64,000 bases of DNA from Phyllobacterium chamaecytisi (GCF_020164455.1 NZ_JAIQWW010000018.1:62001-126000); one strand, 5' to 3'; positions 54,034 to 63,676 are shown, counted from the stretch's first letter. The notes: generated by a model not told the origin, from the sequence alone. Program-made: numbers and translations.

Positions 54034-54866
54034 CGGAAAGCTTCATCAATGCGCGGCCAGCGACTGTCATTCGTCCTCCGGCGCCGCCGAAAAAATGGAC
54101 CCGGGGCCGGGTCGTTGGCCATCTGCTTGTGGGTCTTTGGATCGCTCTTCTCGTTGGGCTGCTCATCTATCTTTACAGCGCATGGAACCCTGAGCTCATC
54201 GCGAAATACGGCCCCACATATCTTGCGGGCCTAAAGACCACGATCGGGCTTGTCGGGTCGTCAATTCTACTCGGCGCGGTGATTTCGATACCGGTGGCCC
54301 TTGGCCGGATGAGCAAAAACCGCATCGCATCTTCCATCGCCTACGCCTACGTCTATTTCTTCCGGGGAACACCGCTCATCGCGCAAGTCTTTCTGTTTTA
54401 CTACGGCCTCGGATCATTCAAGCCCCAGCTCGAAGCAGTTGGCCTTTGGACGTTTTTTCGAGAGGCCTGGTACTGCGCCCTGCTAGCGTTTGCCTTGAAC
54501 ACAGCGGCCTATCAGGCTGAAATATTGCGCGGCGCGGTTCGCAGCGTTCCGCTCGGACAATGGGAAGGAGCGGCTTCGCTCGGTATTTCCAAATTCGTTA
54601 CGTTCTGGAAGGTGATCCTGCCGCAAGCTCTGATCGTGGCGTTACGGCCCTACGGCAACGAGATCATCCTGATGATCAAGGGCTCAGCAATCGTTGCTCT
54701 GATCACAGTTTACGATCTGATGGGTTACACGCGCCTCGCCTATTCCAGAACGTTCGATTTCCAAGCCTATCTGTGGGCTGCAATCATCTATTTGATTTTA
54801 GTGGAAATCATTCGGCATATCTGGGATTGGTTGGAGCGTCGCATCACGCGTCATCTCATACGCTGA
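54030..54866 (+). CDS. polar amino acid ABC transporter permease (second)
   Basis: A 278-residue HisM-type permease with a longer N-terminal cytoplasmic part (ARPATVIRPPAPPKKWTRGR), about five helices, and the EAA loop VRSVPLGQWEGAASLGISKFVTFWKVILPQA. Start ATG overlaps the first permease's stop (ATGA). It ends 26 bases before a glutathione transferase gene, where the operon's ATPase gene would be expected. Confidence 0.92.
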   Translation: MTESFINARPATVIRPPAPPKKWTRGRVVGHLLVGLWIALLVGLLIYLYSAWNPELIAKYGPTYLAGLKTTIGLVGSSILLGAVISIPVALGRMSKNRIASSIAYAYVYFFRGTPLIAQVFLFYYGLGSFKPQLEAVGLWTFFREAWYCALLAFALNTAAYQAEILRGAVRSVPLGQWEGAASLGISKFVTFWKVILPQALIVALRPYGNEIILMIKGSAIVALITVYDLMGYTRLAYSRTFDFQAYLWAAIIYLILVEIIRHIWDWLERRITRHLIR

Positions 54867-54892
54867 GACTAACTCACCAACGAGAATCTACC

Positions 54893-55513
54893 ATGCTTAA
54901 AATCTGGGGCCGTACCAACTCGACCAACGTCAAGAAAGCGCTTTGGGCCGCCGAGGAAGTCGGTGTTCCTTACGAAAACATCCCTGCGGGAGGCGCCTAT
55001 GGCGTCGTATCCGATCCGTCTTATAGGGCGATGAACCCGAACGGACTGGTGCCGACGCTGGAAGACAACGATCTGGTGCTGTGGGAAAGTAATACGATTG
55101 TTCGCTATCTTGCCGCGCAGTATGGACAGTCGACGCTCTATGTCGACGATGCAGCAACCCGGGCGAAATCGGAACGATGGATGGACTGGGCGACCTCCAC
55201 CCTCGCCGGCCCTTTCCGCGACTTGTTCTGGAATCAGGTGCGTGTATCAGCAGAAGAACGCGATGATGCGGCTATGGAAAAAGGGCTTCAGGGTTGCAGC
55301 AAACTATTCTCTATCGTTGATACCACGCTTGCCTCGCAGCCCTATCTATCGGGCTCAAAGTTCGGCATCGGCGATATCCCCGTTGGCTGCTTTGCCTATG
55401 CCTGGTTCGAAATGACGATTGAGCGCCCGGACCATCCCCACCTTGAATCCTGGTATGAACGCTTGAAGTCGCGTCCCGCCTATCAGAAGACGGTGATGAC
55501 CGCCCTCACCTAA
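54893..55513 (+). CDS. glutathione S-transferase family protein
   Basis: A 206-residue GST: thioredoxin-fold N-terminus (MLKIWGRTNSTNVKKALWAAEEVGVPYE, with the Ser/Asn in SNSTN as possible glutathione contact; VPTLEDNDLVLWESNTIVRYLA is the gamma-Glu site), and the helical C-terminal domain with SKFGIGDIPVGCFAY. It resembles bacterial beta/theta-like GSTs. Encoded 26 bases after the ABC permease, probably in the same transcript. A functional link to amino acid import is unknown. Confidence 0.9.
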   Translation: MLKIWGRTNSTNVKKALWAAEEVGVPYENIPAGGAYGVVSDPSYRAMNPNGLVPTLEDNDLVLWESNTIVRYLAAQYGQSTLYVDDAATRAKSERWMDWATSTLAGPFRDLFWNQVRVSAEERDDAAMEKGLQGCSKLFSIVDTTLASQPYLSGSKFGIGDIPVGCFAYAWFEMTIERPDHPHLESWYERLKSRPAYQKTVMTALT

Positions 55514-55514
55514 A

Positions 55515-57974
55515 TCATTCTTTTGGCTTCAGGCGCCACACGCCCAGCAGACCGTCCTGATAGTCTCGCTCATCGGTGGGAATGGTGATGGCCCCAGTGT
55601 CAGCCCACTTTTGAGCGAAATCACGATAGTTCGATGAAAATACATTTCCAGACTGGCCAGTCGTCTGGATATAGGTCGAGCGATTGAGATCGGCGAGGTC
55701 GAACAGGCCGCGATAGCTGGTGCCGTGTGCCACGCGGAACGGATTGCTTTCATCCATAAACGACGACTTGCCACGATTCAGCGTATAGGCACCGCCAGAC
55801 ACAGGTACGGTGACATTGAAGAGTTGGTCGAGGGGGCTAACCTGCGAAAACGGCTGGTGTGCTCCGTAAGCATAGTGCAACGTGCCCCAAGTCCATTTGG
55901 TGCGGTCTGAACCAAGACGCGCATCAATATCCTTGATCGCATCGGCGAGTGACAGCGCCAGAATATCGCCGCAACTCTCTTTCTCCGGCGTGCGGCCGTC
56001 ATCGCACCAATCACGCGCCGGGTTTGGCCCGAGCCAACGCAGCATAGCGTCGACATGGCCCTGCCAGTAGGATGGAAAGGCGTCGCCAAGATCGTCTTCA
56101 AGAATGCGCTTCGTCGCCATCCTCAACCAAGCACTGAAAAGCAGCGGTTCGATGCGCGTGCGGTCCTCGACAAAATCCCACGCCTGCAACTGTTTCGTAA
56201 CATCGAGGTCCACATCACTCCGTCCATCGACCAGTTTGAGCATCACCGGAACCAAAGCGGCGTAAGCACTGTCCATGGCATCGCCCTGGACCTTGCTGTT
56301 GGTTTCCAGCGTCTGCTGGTTCGCATTGTAAATCAGGGTCTTTATACGCTCGAAGCGCCAAGGCTCGTCCCAATCAAAGGTGAGGAAATGTGGGTAGCTC
56401 GTATCGACAATCTTCGTGTTCGCTGTTGCAAGAACATTGTCTGCAGGATTAGAGACGCGCGGCAATTCCTCGTAGGGTATAAAGCTCTTCCAGTCGTAGG
56501 TGGCGTCCCAACCCGGGGATGGCGCTCGTCCCATGATTTGATTGGCAGGATCACGCACAGGCACCCTGCCGGGAGCAATCAGGCCAATATTTCCGTCCGT
56601 ATCTGCAATCACGATTGACTGCATCGGCGTTACGAAGTCGCGCATGCCGTTCTGAAAATCAGCGACATTCGCGAAATCCCAAAGCTTCAATCCCGCCGAG
56701 ATGGTCTTGTCATCGCCAGCCAAAGCAGTCCAGGACAAGGATGCAACCGTGCCATCCGGCAGATAATGATCGAGCCCACGATAATCCGCAGGCAACACCG
56801 GACCATGACGTGTGGTCCTGCGGTCAAAGGTTACGGTGTCGCTGCCTTTGACCTTGATGGATACGGGTTTTCTTTCGAAAGGTGAAAAACCCTGAGGGGT
56901 TTGGTATTCATCGGGATTGGCGGGATTGATCCTTTCAACAAAAATGTCCTGAACATCGGATCCGGTATTGGTGAAGCCCCACGCCACCTTGTCATTACGT
57001 CCGAGCAATACCAACGGTGCTCCCGGCAGCGTCACGCCGACCAGGTTTTTCGACGATCCATCGTTGTTCTTGACCTGTAGATGCGCGAGATACCAGAGAG
57101 AGGGTGCAGTTAAGCCTAAATGCGGATCGTTGGCGAGGATCGGCTTGCCAGTCTCGGTTCGGGCGCCACCTACGACCCAATTATTGGAAGCCCCGGTGGA
57201 CATGATGTCGTTCAACGCTGCAAACTGGCTTTCAGCTTCCGCCGCGCCCGCCTTAAGCGAGCCGCTGGGTAAGCCGAGAACTTGGCGCAGGTCCGGCAAA
57301 GACGGTGGCGTATCACCCGGCACCGGCGGCAGCAAATCGATGATCTCCGCATCGCTCATGCCAAGACGGGCAAACTTCAATCTCAACACTTCGTCATCGA
57401 TGTTGGCGGCGAGTGTCACGGACATCAATTTCAACGTCACAATCACATCCGCGGCAGTCCATTTTTCCGGTGTATGGCCCAGTACGACAAACTCCGGCGA
57501 ATATTTGGAACCAAAAGTCGGTCCGGTGCCGGCAATAAACGTGTTAATTCCAAGCACATAGGCGTCGATCTTCTTCCGGTCCGCTTCGCCCAGCGACGCG
57601 GCGGAGCTTTGGGCCGATTCATAGAGGCCGATCGAGCGGATGAAGCGGTCAGTGAAGATGGTCTTGTCGCCGAATAGCTCGGACAGGCGTCCTTGTCCCG
57701 CCATGCGGTTCACTTCCATTTGCCAGAGGCGTTCCTGCGCATGAACAAAGCCAAGAGCGGTCAGAACGTCTTCGACCGAGGTACCGCTAATATGCGGGAC
57801 CGCATTCTTGTCGCGCGTGACAGTGACCGGCGCAGACAGACCGGGGAGAATCACCTCTCCGGACGCGGGCGCTACCGAGCGGGCGAGCCAGACATAACCG
57901 AGGACCGTGCCGAGCAATGCGATGGGGATGAGGGAGAAAACAATCCATAATAGGCCTTTGATGATCCGCCGCAT
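55515..57974 (-). CDS. penicillin acylase family protein (S45 peptidase)
   Basis: An 819-residue Ntn-hydrolase: an N-terminal membrane anchor (GLLWIVFSLIPIALLGTVLGYVWL, residues 7-30), alpha chain, then the autoprocessing site with Ser263 in TGASNNWVVGG as new beta-chain N-terminus, NDPHLGLTAPSLWYLAHL and GRNDKVAWGFTNTGSDVQD. Family members cleave amides such as penicillin side chains or acyl-homoserine lactones; quorum quenching is possible but not supported by a visible feature. Periplasmic. Convergent with the GST gene, one base apart. Confidence 0.9.
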   Translation of the reverse strand: MRRIIKGLLWIVFSLIPIALLGTVLGYVWLARSVAPASGEVILPGLSAPVTVTRDKNAVPHISGTSVEDVLTALGFVHAQERLWQMEVNRMAGQGRLSELFGDKTIFTDRFIRSIGLYESAQSSAASLGEADRKKIDAYVLGINTFIAGTGPTFGSKYSPEFVVLGHTPEKWTAADVIVTLKLMSVTLAANIDDEVLRLKFARLGMSDAEIIDLLPPVPGDTPPSLPDLRQVLGLPSGSLKAGAAEAESQFAALNDIMSTGASNNWVVGGARTETGKPILANDPHLGLTAPSLWYLAHLQVKNNDGSSKNLVGVTLPGAPLVLLGRNDKVAWGFTNTGSDVQDIFVERINPANPDEYQTPQGFSPFERKPVSIKVKGSDTVTFDRRTTRHGPVLPADYRGLDHYLPDGTVASLSWTALAGDDKTISAGLKLWDFANVADFQNGMRDFVTPMQSIVIADTDGNIGLIAPGRVPVRDPANQIMGRAPSPGWDATYDWKSFIPYEELPRVSNPADNVLATANTKIVDTSYPHFLTFDWDEPWRFERIKTLIYNANQQTLETNSKVQGDAMDSAYAALVPVMLKLVDGRSDVDLDVTKQLQAWDFVEDRTRIEPLLFSAWLRMATKRILEDDLGDAFPSYWQGHVDAMLRWLGPNPARDWCDDGRTPEKESCGDILALSLADAIKDIDARLGSDRTKWTWGTLHYAYGAHQPFSQVSPLDQLFNVTVPVSGGAYTLNRGKSSFMDESNPFRVAHGTSYRGLFDLADLNRSTYIQTTGQSGNVFSSNYRDFAQKWADTGAITIPTDERDYQDGLLGVWRLKPKE

Positions 57975-58031
57975 TGTCCTAACGTCCCCCGATGCTCATC
58001 ACACGGCCTATCTGACAGAGGAAACTAGGGA

Positions 58032-58904
58032 ATGGCAACAGTCGCTTTTATTGGTCTTGGCGTCATGGGATATCCGATGGCGGGTCATTTGAAATCGCGC
58101 GGCGGCCATGACGTTACGGTCTTCAATCGCAGTAGCGAGAAGGCAAAGAAATGGGCCCAGCAATTTGGTGGCGCCTATGCCGCGACGCCAGGGGAAGCGG
58201 CAAAGGACAAAGACTTTGTCTTCTCATGTGTTGGCAATGATGACGATCTGCGAGCGGTGACTATCGGTGAAAACGGTGCATTCCAGTCGATGAAGAAAGG
58301 CGCCGTTTTCATCGACAACACCACAGCATCTGCAGAAGTTGCCCGCGAACTCGACAGGGAAGCCCGCGAGCGCGGCTTCCACTTTCTCGACGCTCCCGTA
58401 TCCGGTGGTCAGGCGGGCGCGGAAAATGGTGCGCTCACCGTTATGGTCGGCGGCGAGCAAGACGCATTCGACAAGGCAAAACCGGTCATCGAATCCTTCG
58501 CCAAGATGGTTGGTCTGATGGGACCGGCCGGTGCCGGACAATTGACCAAAATGATCAATCAGATCTGCATTGCCGGGTTGGTCCAGGGCCTCGCCGAAGG
58601 CATTCACTTCGGCAAACAAGCGGGTCTCGATATCGAGAAAGTCATCGAGGTGATTTCCAAGGGCGCTGCTGGTTCCTGGCAAATGGAAAACCGCCACAAG
58701 ACGATGAATGCCGGAAAATATGATTTCGGCTTTGCGGTAGACTGGATGCGTAAGGACCTTGGTATCTGTCTCGCAGAGGCCAACCGCAACAATGCCAAGC
58801 TGCCGGTGACCGCGTTAGTCGATCAGTTCTACAAGGATGTTCAGGTTATGGGTGGCAATCGCTGGGATACGTCTTCCCTACTGGCACGACTGGAGAAAAA
58901 GTAA
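58032..58904 (+). CDS. beta-hydroxyacid dehydrogenase (3-hydroxyisobutyrate dehydrogenase-like)
   Basis: A 290-residue NAD(P)-dependent enzyme: dinucleotide site AFIGLGVMGYPMAGHL (5-20), the NRS of VFNRSSEKA suggests NADP use, DAPVSGGQAGAENGALTVMVGG is the substrate-binding signature, and QLTKMINQI holds the catalytic Lys. Similar to 3-hydroxyisobutyrate and tartronate semialdehyde reductases (MmsB, GarR). Alone on the plus strand; the Lrp-type regulator downstream is convergent. The exact substrate is undetermined. Confidence 0.9.
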   Translation: MATVAFIGLGVMGYPMAGHLKSRGGHDVTVFNRSSEKAKKWAQQFGGAYAATPGEAAKDKDFVFSCVGNDDDLRAVTIGENGAFQSMKKGAVFIDNTTASAEVARELDREARERGFHFLDAPVSGGQAGAENGALTVMVGGEQDAFDKAKPVIESFAKMVGLMGPAGAGQLTKMINQICIAGLVQGLAEGIHFGKQAGLDIEKVIEVISKGAAGSWQMENRHKTMNAGKYDFGFAVDWMRKDLGICLAEANRNNAKLPVTALVDQFYKDVQVMGGNRWDTSSLLARLEKK

Positions 58905-58926
58905 TCCAGTCGCACGAGCTATAACC

Positions 58927-59406
58927 TCAATTCGACTCTTTCTCGATGCTCATGTAATCGAGTGGCAATTCGGTGGTGTATTTGATCTGTTCCATCGCGA
59001 ACGCAGACGATACATCCCGAATGTCGATCTTGCTGATCAGGCGTTTGTAGACCGCATCATAGGCAGCGATATCCGGCACGACGACGCGTAGGAGATAGTC
59101 AACGTCTCCGCTCATGCGATAGAATTCAACCACTTCCGGGAACTCCTGAACAACTTCGGAGAAGCGCTTCAGCCATTCATTGCTGTGAGATCCAGTACGG
59201 ATCGAGACGAAGACTGTGACTCGCGTGTTGACACGGACAGGATCCAGGATAGCGACACGGCGCTGAATCACACCATCCTCTTCCAGCTTCTGGATGCGGC
59301 GCCAGCAAGGCGTTGTCGAAAGTCCGACTTTCTTGGCGACATCCGCTACGGCGAGCGTTGCGTCCTCTTGCAGGAGACGAAGTATCTTTCGATCGAGTCT
59401 GTCCAT
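58927..59406 (-). CDS. Lrp/AsnC-family transcriptional regulator
   Basis: A 159-residue regulator: N-terminal helix-turn-helix (LDRKILRLLQEDATLAVADVAKKVGLSTTPCWRRIQKLEEDGVI, the Lrp signature) and a C-terminal RAM ligand domain (VFVSIRTGSHSNEWLKRF, MSGDVDYLLRVVVPDIAAYD). These control amino acid metabolism genes in response to an amino acid. No target is suggested beyond its own convergent neighbour. Start ATG at 59406 has no strong Shine-Dalgarno. Confidence 0.92.
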   Translation of the reverse strand: MDRLDRKILRLLQEDATLAVADVAKKVGLSTTPCWRRIQKLEEDGVIQRRVAILDPVRVNTRVTVFVSIRTGSHSNEWLKRFSEVVQEFPEVVEFYRMSGDVDYLLRVVVPDIAAYDAVYKRLISKIDIRDVSSAFAMEQIKYTTELPLDYMSIEKESN

Positions 59407-59516
59407 GTTTGCTTACAGTCCCATTGGAATGAGATACTTTATGGTCTGATAATCCGGCAGCGTACAAGAAAATTATTCTAAACTTTGCAAACTCGGCAAA
59501 AATTTCGTTCTAAAGC

Positions 59517-60128
59517 CTATGAAGTTAGAATTCTGACCTTTTCCTGAAGCAAGGGAAGAACGTCTTGCGCGAACCATGGATTCTTTTTCAACCAGGAGCT
59601 GTTGCGCCAGGAGGGATGCGGCAGCGGTAGAATTGACGGCCCCGATTCAGGCTCGAAGTAATCGTGCCAGTTCAACACCGTTTCGGTCATGCTGGCGCGG
59701 CGGCGGCTTCCGAGATGATAGGCCTGCGCATATTGGCCGATCGTCAGGGCAAGTTCGAGTTGCGGCATCGAGCGAAACACACGGTCGTGCCATGTTTCGC
59801 GGCATTCGCGTCGAGGGGGAAGATCGCTGCCATGCGCGTCATAGCCCGGAAAGCAAAACCCCATTGGGACAATGGCGAACTTGTTCGGATCGTAGAATGT
59901 TTCGCGATCCACGCCGAGCCAGTCACGCAATCGGACCCCTGAGGGATCGTTAAACGGCAAACCAGTGTTGTGCACGCGAATGCCCGGCGCTTGCCCGCAA
60001 ATGACAATGCGCGCTGTCGCAGAGAGCACGCACACCGGATTGGGTTCATCCGGAAGAGGCACGCCATACCGTGGAGCGTCCCTGCATATCCGGCACGCCT
60101 TGATCTCCGACAACAAGGTATCTAGCAT
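59517..60128 (-). CDS. uracil-DNA glycosylase family protein
   Basis: A 203-residue protein of the UDG superfamily: KACRICRDAPRYGVPLPDE at the N-terminus, motif A VICGQAPGIRVHNTGLPFNDPSG, and motif B LPLPHPSWRN. The first helix carries two Cys of a possible Fe-S cluster, but the full four-Cys set of type 4 UDG is not evident. Members remove uracil or are still unassigned. ATG at 60128 was chosen over a TTG nine bases earlier. It follows the second GST gene by 21 bases but on the same strand and downstream. Confidence 0.87.
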   Translation of the reverse strand: MLDTLLSEIKACRICRDAPRYGVPLPDEPNPVCVLSATARIVICGQAPGIRVHNTGLPFNDPSGVRLRDWLGVDRETFYDPNKFAIVPMGFCFPGYDAHGSDLPPRRECRETWHDRVFRSMPQLELALTIGQYAQAYHLGSRRRASMTETVLNWHDYFEPESGPSILPLPHPSWRNSSWLKKNPWFAQDVLPLLQEKVRILTS

Positions 60129-60149
60129 TGGCGGCAAGTCGCTCTGATC

Positions 60150-60761
60150 TCACGCTTTGGCGCTGGGGCGGCTCGACACTGCATCGTGCCAGCGCCGGAG
60201 ATTGCCCAGCTCCTCAGGCATTTGTATCCTGGCGGGTTTTAAAAAGTCGATCGACACAAGCAGCGTGATATCGGCAATCGAAAAGTCATCACCTGCTATG
60301 AATTCACTCGCGGCGAGTTGATCATCCATAATCTTCATCGTCGCCAGCGCTTTCGGACGGTTCGCCTCGCCCCAAGCCGGAATCTGCGGAACCTCCCATT
60401 CGACCATAGCAGGATGCGTATGGCGAAATGCTGACATCACGACGACGAGGAGATGGAGGTCAGCGCGGCGATTCCACATTTCCACCTGCGCCTTGCCAAC
60501 GGCGCCCGTGCCAAACAAAGGCGGGTCGGGATACAACTCCTCAAAGTAGCGCGAGATCGCTACTGATTCGCTGATAACCGTGCCATCGTCGAGCTCAAGC
60601 GCCGGCAGCCGCTGAAATGGATTGAGCGCTGTAAACTCAGGCGTCTTGTGTTCCATGGCGGTCATGTCAATTGGTACCAAGGGCACCTCGATGCCCTTCT
60701 CCGCCAGGAAAATGCGAATGCGGCGCGGATTGGGCGCGCGCCCTCCATCGTATAGCTTCAT
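60150..60761 (-). CDS. glutathione S-transferase family protein (second)
   Basis: A 203-residue GST: MKLYDGGRAPNPRRIRIFLAEKGIEV with the N-terminal S/P(N)xxR motif, RLPALELDDGTVISESVAISRYFEE and DFSIADITLLVSIDF. The start ATG overlaps the nuclease stop as TGATG, so it is the second gene of a coupled pair. Theta/omega-like bacterial GST; substrate unknown. Not closely similar to the GST at 54.9 kb. Confidence 0.9.
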   Translation of the reverse strand: MKLYDGGRAPNPRRIRIFLAEKGIEVPLVPIDMTAMEHKTPEFTALNPFQRLPALELDDGTVISESVAISRYFEELYPDPPLFGTGAVGKAQVEMWNRRADLHLLVVVMSAFRHTHPAMVEWEVPQIPAWGEANRPKALATMKIMDDQLAASEFIAGDDFSIADITLLVSIDFLKPARIQMPEELGNLRRWHDAVSSRPSAKA

Positions 60762-61399
60762 CAGAGTCCTCCCACTAAGCCACTGATCCATCCTACGAAC
60801 TGGTCAATCAAGTTCGTACTGCTGTCAGGTTGCTGTTCCGGCACGTTAGGCAGCTGTTCGTGCTCCCTGCGCCAATCTTGCGGTGTCTCAAATTTTCCGG
60901 ACCACAGACCTTTTTTGTCTCTTCGAGCTTGCAGTTCTACATCACGATAATCGCCATAAGCGATCGCCTGTCCAGCCTCAACCATGGCACGATTGAGATT
61001 TATCGTGCCAATAAAGCAAATGGCCAGGCTGCGATTATATTTATCGTGGCCATGTCCGTCGCAGCGAACTGGTCTGCCCTGGATCAGCTGAACTAACGTC
61101 TGCCTGGCGGCTTTCCCACAAGCATTGGCGCCGCAACTCTGATCAAGCTCTGGAGCATCGATGCCTTGGAGACGAATATGATTGCCTGAAATGGAAAGCG
61201 TGTCGCCGTCAATGACATAGGCCTTGCCCGCGAGCAATTGTGTCGGAGCTTTTGGTTGACTGAGTTTAGCCGCCAGCAGGGCGATCATCACGAAGAAGAT
61301 CACCATCAGGCTGTAGTCCACCACTTTGCGCCCGAAGGAACGCGGCACCGGCGGCGTGCGCCGCCATCTGCGACGATAACTGCGATACCCTCGGTTCAT
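60761..61399 (-). CDS. membrane-anchored thermonuclease-family nuclease
   Basis: A 212-residue protein with a very basic N-terminus (YRSYRRRWRRTPPVPRS), one membrane helix (YSLMVIFFVMIALLAAKL, about 29-46), and a staphylococcal-nuclease (OB-fold) domain: YVIDGDTLSISGNHIRLQGIDAPELDQ, then YNRSLAICFIG. The Asp/Arg/Glu active-site pattern of SNase is partly present. Two cysteines (SCGANACG) lie in a loop. Likely degrades DNA/RNA at the periplasmic face. First gene of the pair with the GST; divergent from the histidine kinase. Confidence 0.88.
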   Translation of the reverse strand: MNRGYRSYRRRWRRTPPVPRSFGRKVVDYSLMVIFFVMIALLAAKLSQPKAPTQLLAGKAYVIDGDTLSISGNHIRLQGIDAPELDQSCGANACGKAARQTLVQLIQGRPVRCDGHGHDKYNRSLAICFIGTINLNRAMVEAGQAIAYGDYRDVELQARRDKKGLWSGKFETPQDWRREHEQLPNVPEQQPDSSTNLIDQFVGWISGLVGGL

Positions 61400-61570
61400 C
61401 GTCGTTTCATCGCAACAAGAAGGTTCATAAGGTTCAAATAGGTCCTTGGAGCTAATCCGATCGATACCATTTGCTGTATTGATTTGATGGAGTGTTAATC
61501 ATTTCTGAATAGCCTTGCGATGCAATGCTGCCACAAGTGCAGAGCTGTGGATATATCTGGAACGAGGCGC

Positions 61571-63094
61571 ATGGCATCACTCGACGCGACCAGTGCAGAC
61601 AAGAATATTGTTGATCGCCGCAAATTGCCGCGAAACAAGGATCTGACTGTCGTCATGCGCGGAGCGCGTGACCGCCTGATGGAGCGCGCAGGCATCCATC
61701 ATTTCGATCGCGAACTGCTCTTCATGCATACGCGTGCCTTGATCATCAACTCAGCGACTATCCCGCTTCTGATAGCCATGATTGTCGTCATAGGCGTATT
61801 CGCTGGTTTCGACAGAACCATCGTCCTATGGGCCGGCTTCGCTATCGGACTCTATGCGATACTGGGGCTTCTTGCACGCCACCTGGAGAAAACAGGCCTG
61901 GCCAACGAGGAAATCCGGAAATGGCAAATAATCTATCTGAGCGGTCATTTCATGACCAGCCTAGGATGGGCTTACTTCACCTTCCTCGATTGCACTGCCT
62001 GCGGCACCAATCTGTTTCCGGTAATCAAGGCCGTGGTCATTATTCTGGTGATGGCGATTACCGCGATTATTTCGTCGGCACTTCGTGCGGCCATTTTAGC
62101 GGCATTCGCGCTACCAGTGCTGACCTATACCCTGTTGGCCTGGACGCATTTTGACAATCCAGTGCAGGCGACGATGGTGATCATGCTGGTTGCGGGGCTC
62201 GCCTTTTTTTACCTGGTTGCAACCCGGCTCAACCAATCGGTTGCAATCACTTTGGCATTGCAAGCCGAAAAAGACGCGCTGATCGCCGAACTCGAAACGG
62301 CGAACGCCATGTCTGACGAAGGCAGACGCCGGGCCGAAGAAGCCAATCTCGCCAAGTCGCGCTTTCTTGCGTCGATGAGCCACGAACTACGCACACCACT
62401 CAATGCTATCCTCGGCTTCTCGGAGGTCATGGCCAAGGAAGTACTTGGGCCGATTCAGAACGGGACATACCGGGAGTATGCCAGCGATATTCATGCGTCG
62501 GGCGAACACCTCCTCAACCTCATCAATGAAATACTCGATCTGAGTCGGATCGAGGCAGGGCGATACTCCATCAATGATGAGCCGCTGCTGCTGACCGACA
62601 TTGCCAGCGAATGCATTCACATGATGAATTTGAAGGCCCGCAATAAGGATATCGCCCTTATACCACAGTTCGAGACAGGGATGCTGCGCCTCACGGCCGA
62701 TGAGCGCTCGATTCGGCAGATATTGCTCAATCTCGTGGCCAATGCGGTCAAGTTCACGCCGCCGAACGGCAAGATCTATGTCAAAGTGGGGTGGACCGCA
62801 GGAGGTGGCCAGTACATTTCGGTCCGCGACACTGGACCCGGAATACCGCCGGAAGAAATACCCATCGTTCTTTCAGCTTTCGGCCAAGGATCGATCGCAA
62901 TCAAAAATGCCGAACAGGGAACTGGTCTCGGTCTTCCCATCGTTCAGGCGTTGGTCCACATCCACGATGGCGAGTTTCATCTGTTCTCCAAATTGCGCGA
63001 AGGGACGGAAGCGCTCGCTACGTTCCCGCGCAGCCGCGTACTTCAGGGCACTCAGGCAAAGCAAAGCAAGCCTTTCCATAAAAAAGCTGCCTAA
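61571..63094 (+). CDS. membrane-bound sensor histidine kinase, DivJ/PdhS/PleC-like dimerisation helix
   Basis: A 507-residue kinase: an N-terminal cytoplasmic stretch, about six membrane helices (55-215), a short coiled linker, the dimerisation helix with H271 in ASMSHELRTPLNAILGFSEVM, and the ATP domain (LVANAVKFTPPNG, DTGPGIPPEEI, EQGTGLGLPIV). The H-box region FSEVMAKEVLGPI resembles kinases that act on DivK/PleD in alphaproteobacteria, but a dedicated regulator is not next to it. ATG at 61571 follows ACGAGG. No PAS or periplasmic sensor domain, so the membrane part itself may sense. The protein ends in a basic tail. Confidence 0.88.
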   Translation: MASLDATSADKNIVDRRKLPRNKDLTVVMRGARDRLMERAGIHHFDRELLFMHTRALIINSATIPLLIAMIVVIGVFAGFDRTIVLWAGFAIGLYAILGLLARHLEKTGLANEEIRKWQIIYLSGHFMTSLGWAYFTFLDCTACGTNLFPVIKAVVIILVMAITAIISSALRAAILAAFALPVLTYTLLAWTHFDNPVQATMVIMLVAGLAFFYLVATRLNQSVAITLALQAEKDALIAELETANAMSDEGRRRAEEANLAKSRFLASMSHELRTPLNAILGFSEVMAKEVLGPIQNGTYREYASDIHASGEHLLNLINEILDLSRIEAGRYSINDEPLLLTDIASECIHMMNLKARNKDIALIPQFETGMLRLTADERSIRQILLNLVANAVKFTPPNGKIYVKVGWTAGGGQYISVRDTGPGIPPEEIPIVLSAFGQGSIAIKNAEQGTGLGLPIVQALVHIHDGEFHLFSKLREGTEALATFPRSRVLQGTQAKQSKPFHKKAA

Positions 63095-63184
63095 AATACT
63101 CAAGTTCAATTTATTGTTATTTGCTCGTTGGTGAGCGGCCCTGCATTGCTCATGGCAGCGCAACAATGAACGGAACATTTCTCA

Positions 63185-63631
63185 ATGAATTCAAACGGCA
63201 ATAACCGTCCTTTGATCATCCCCGCTCTTGGTGGCATCTATGCCGCTCTCAGTGATATCTCTGAAACGATCCTGCGGGTGGTGGCTGGTGCTGCACTCGT
63301 CGTGCACGGGTCGGGCAAGATCGTCAATCCGATGGGCTCGGTGGAAATGGTCGAAGGCCTCGGCTTCTATCCGGGCGTGTTCTGGTCGCCGCTTCTCGCC
63401 GCCACCGAGTTCTTTGGGGGCATTTTACTTACCATCGGCCTGCTCACGCGCCCTGCAGCGTTCGCGACGGCGATCGTGCTTGCAGTCACCATATACTTCC
63501 ACGGTTTTGTGCAGGGGCAGGGCTGGAGCGGTTCAGAAAAATCTATTCTGTGGACGGCAATCCTCTTTTTCTTCGTCATTCGTGGCGCGAGCAACCACTC
63601 CCTCGATGCCAGGATCGGCAAAGAGTTTTGA
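63185..63631 (+). CDS. DoxX-family membrane protein
   Basis: A 148-residue protein with four helices and the DoxX pattern: ILRVVAGAALVVHGSGKIVNP, VFWSPLLAATEFFGGILLTIGLLTRPAAFATAIVLAV. Such proteins are quinone-linked or redox-related membrane proteins of unclear function. About 90 bases after the kinase gene, it could share its transcript, but the spacing and ATTTCTCA before the ATG do not settle this. It ends in a bidirectional-type hairpin. Confidence 0.9.
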   Translation: MNSNGNNRPLIIPALGGIYAALSDISETILRVVAGAALVVHGSGKIVNPMGSVEMVEGLGFYPGVFWSPLLAATEFFGGILLTIGLLTRPAAFATAIVLAVTIYFHGFVQGQGWSGSEKSILWTAILFFFVIRGASNHSLDARIGKEF

Positions 63632-63645
63632 ACTCCTACCATTTG

Positions 63646-63676
63646 AAAAAGGGGCCTGCTTTTGCAGGCCCTTTTC
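63646..63676. terminator. terminator between DoxX and cobT
   Basis: AAAAGGGGCCTGC pairs with GCAGGCCCTTTT (one bulged G) around a short T-rich loop, with A/T runs on both sides, so it can serve both convergent genes. Confidence 0.85.
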
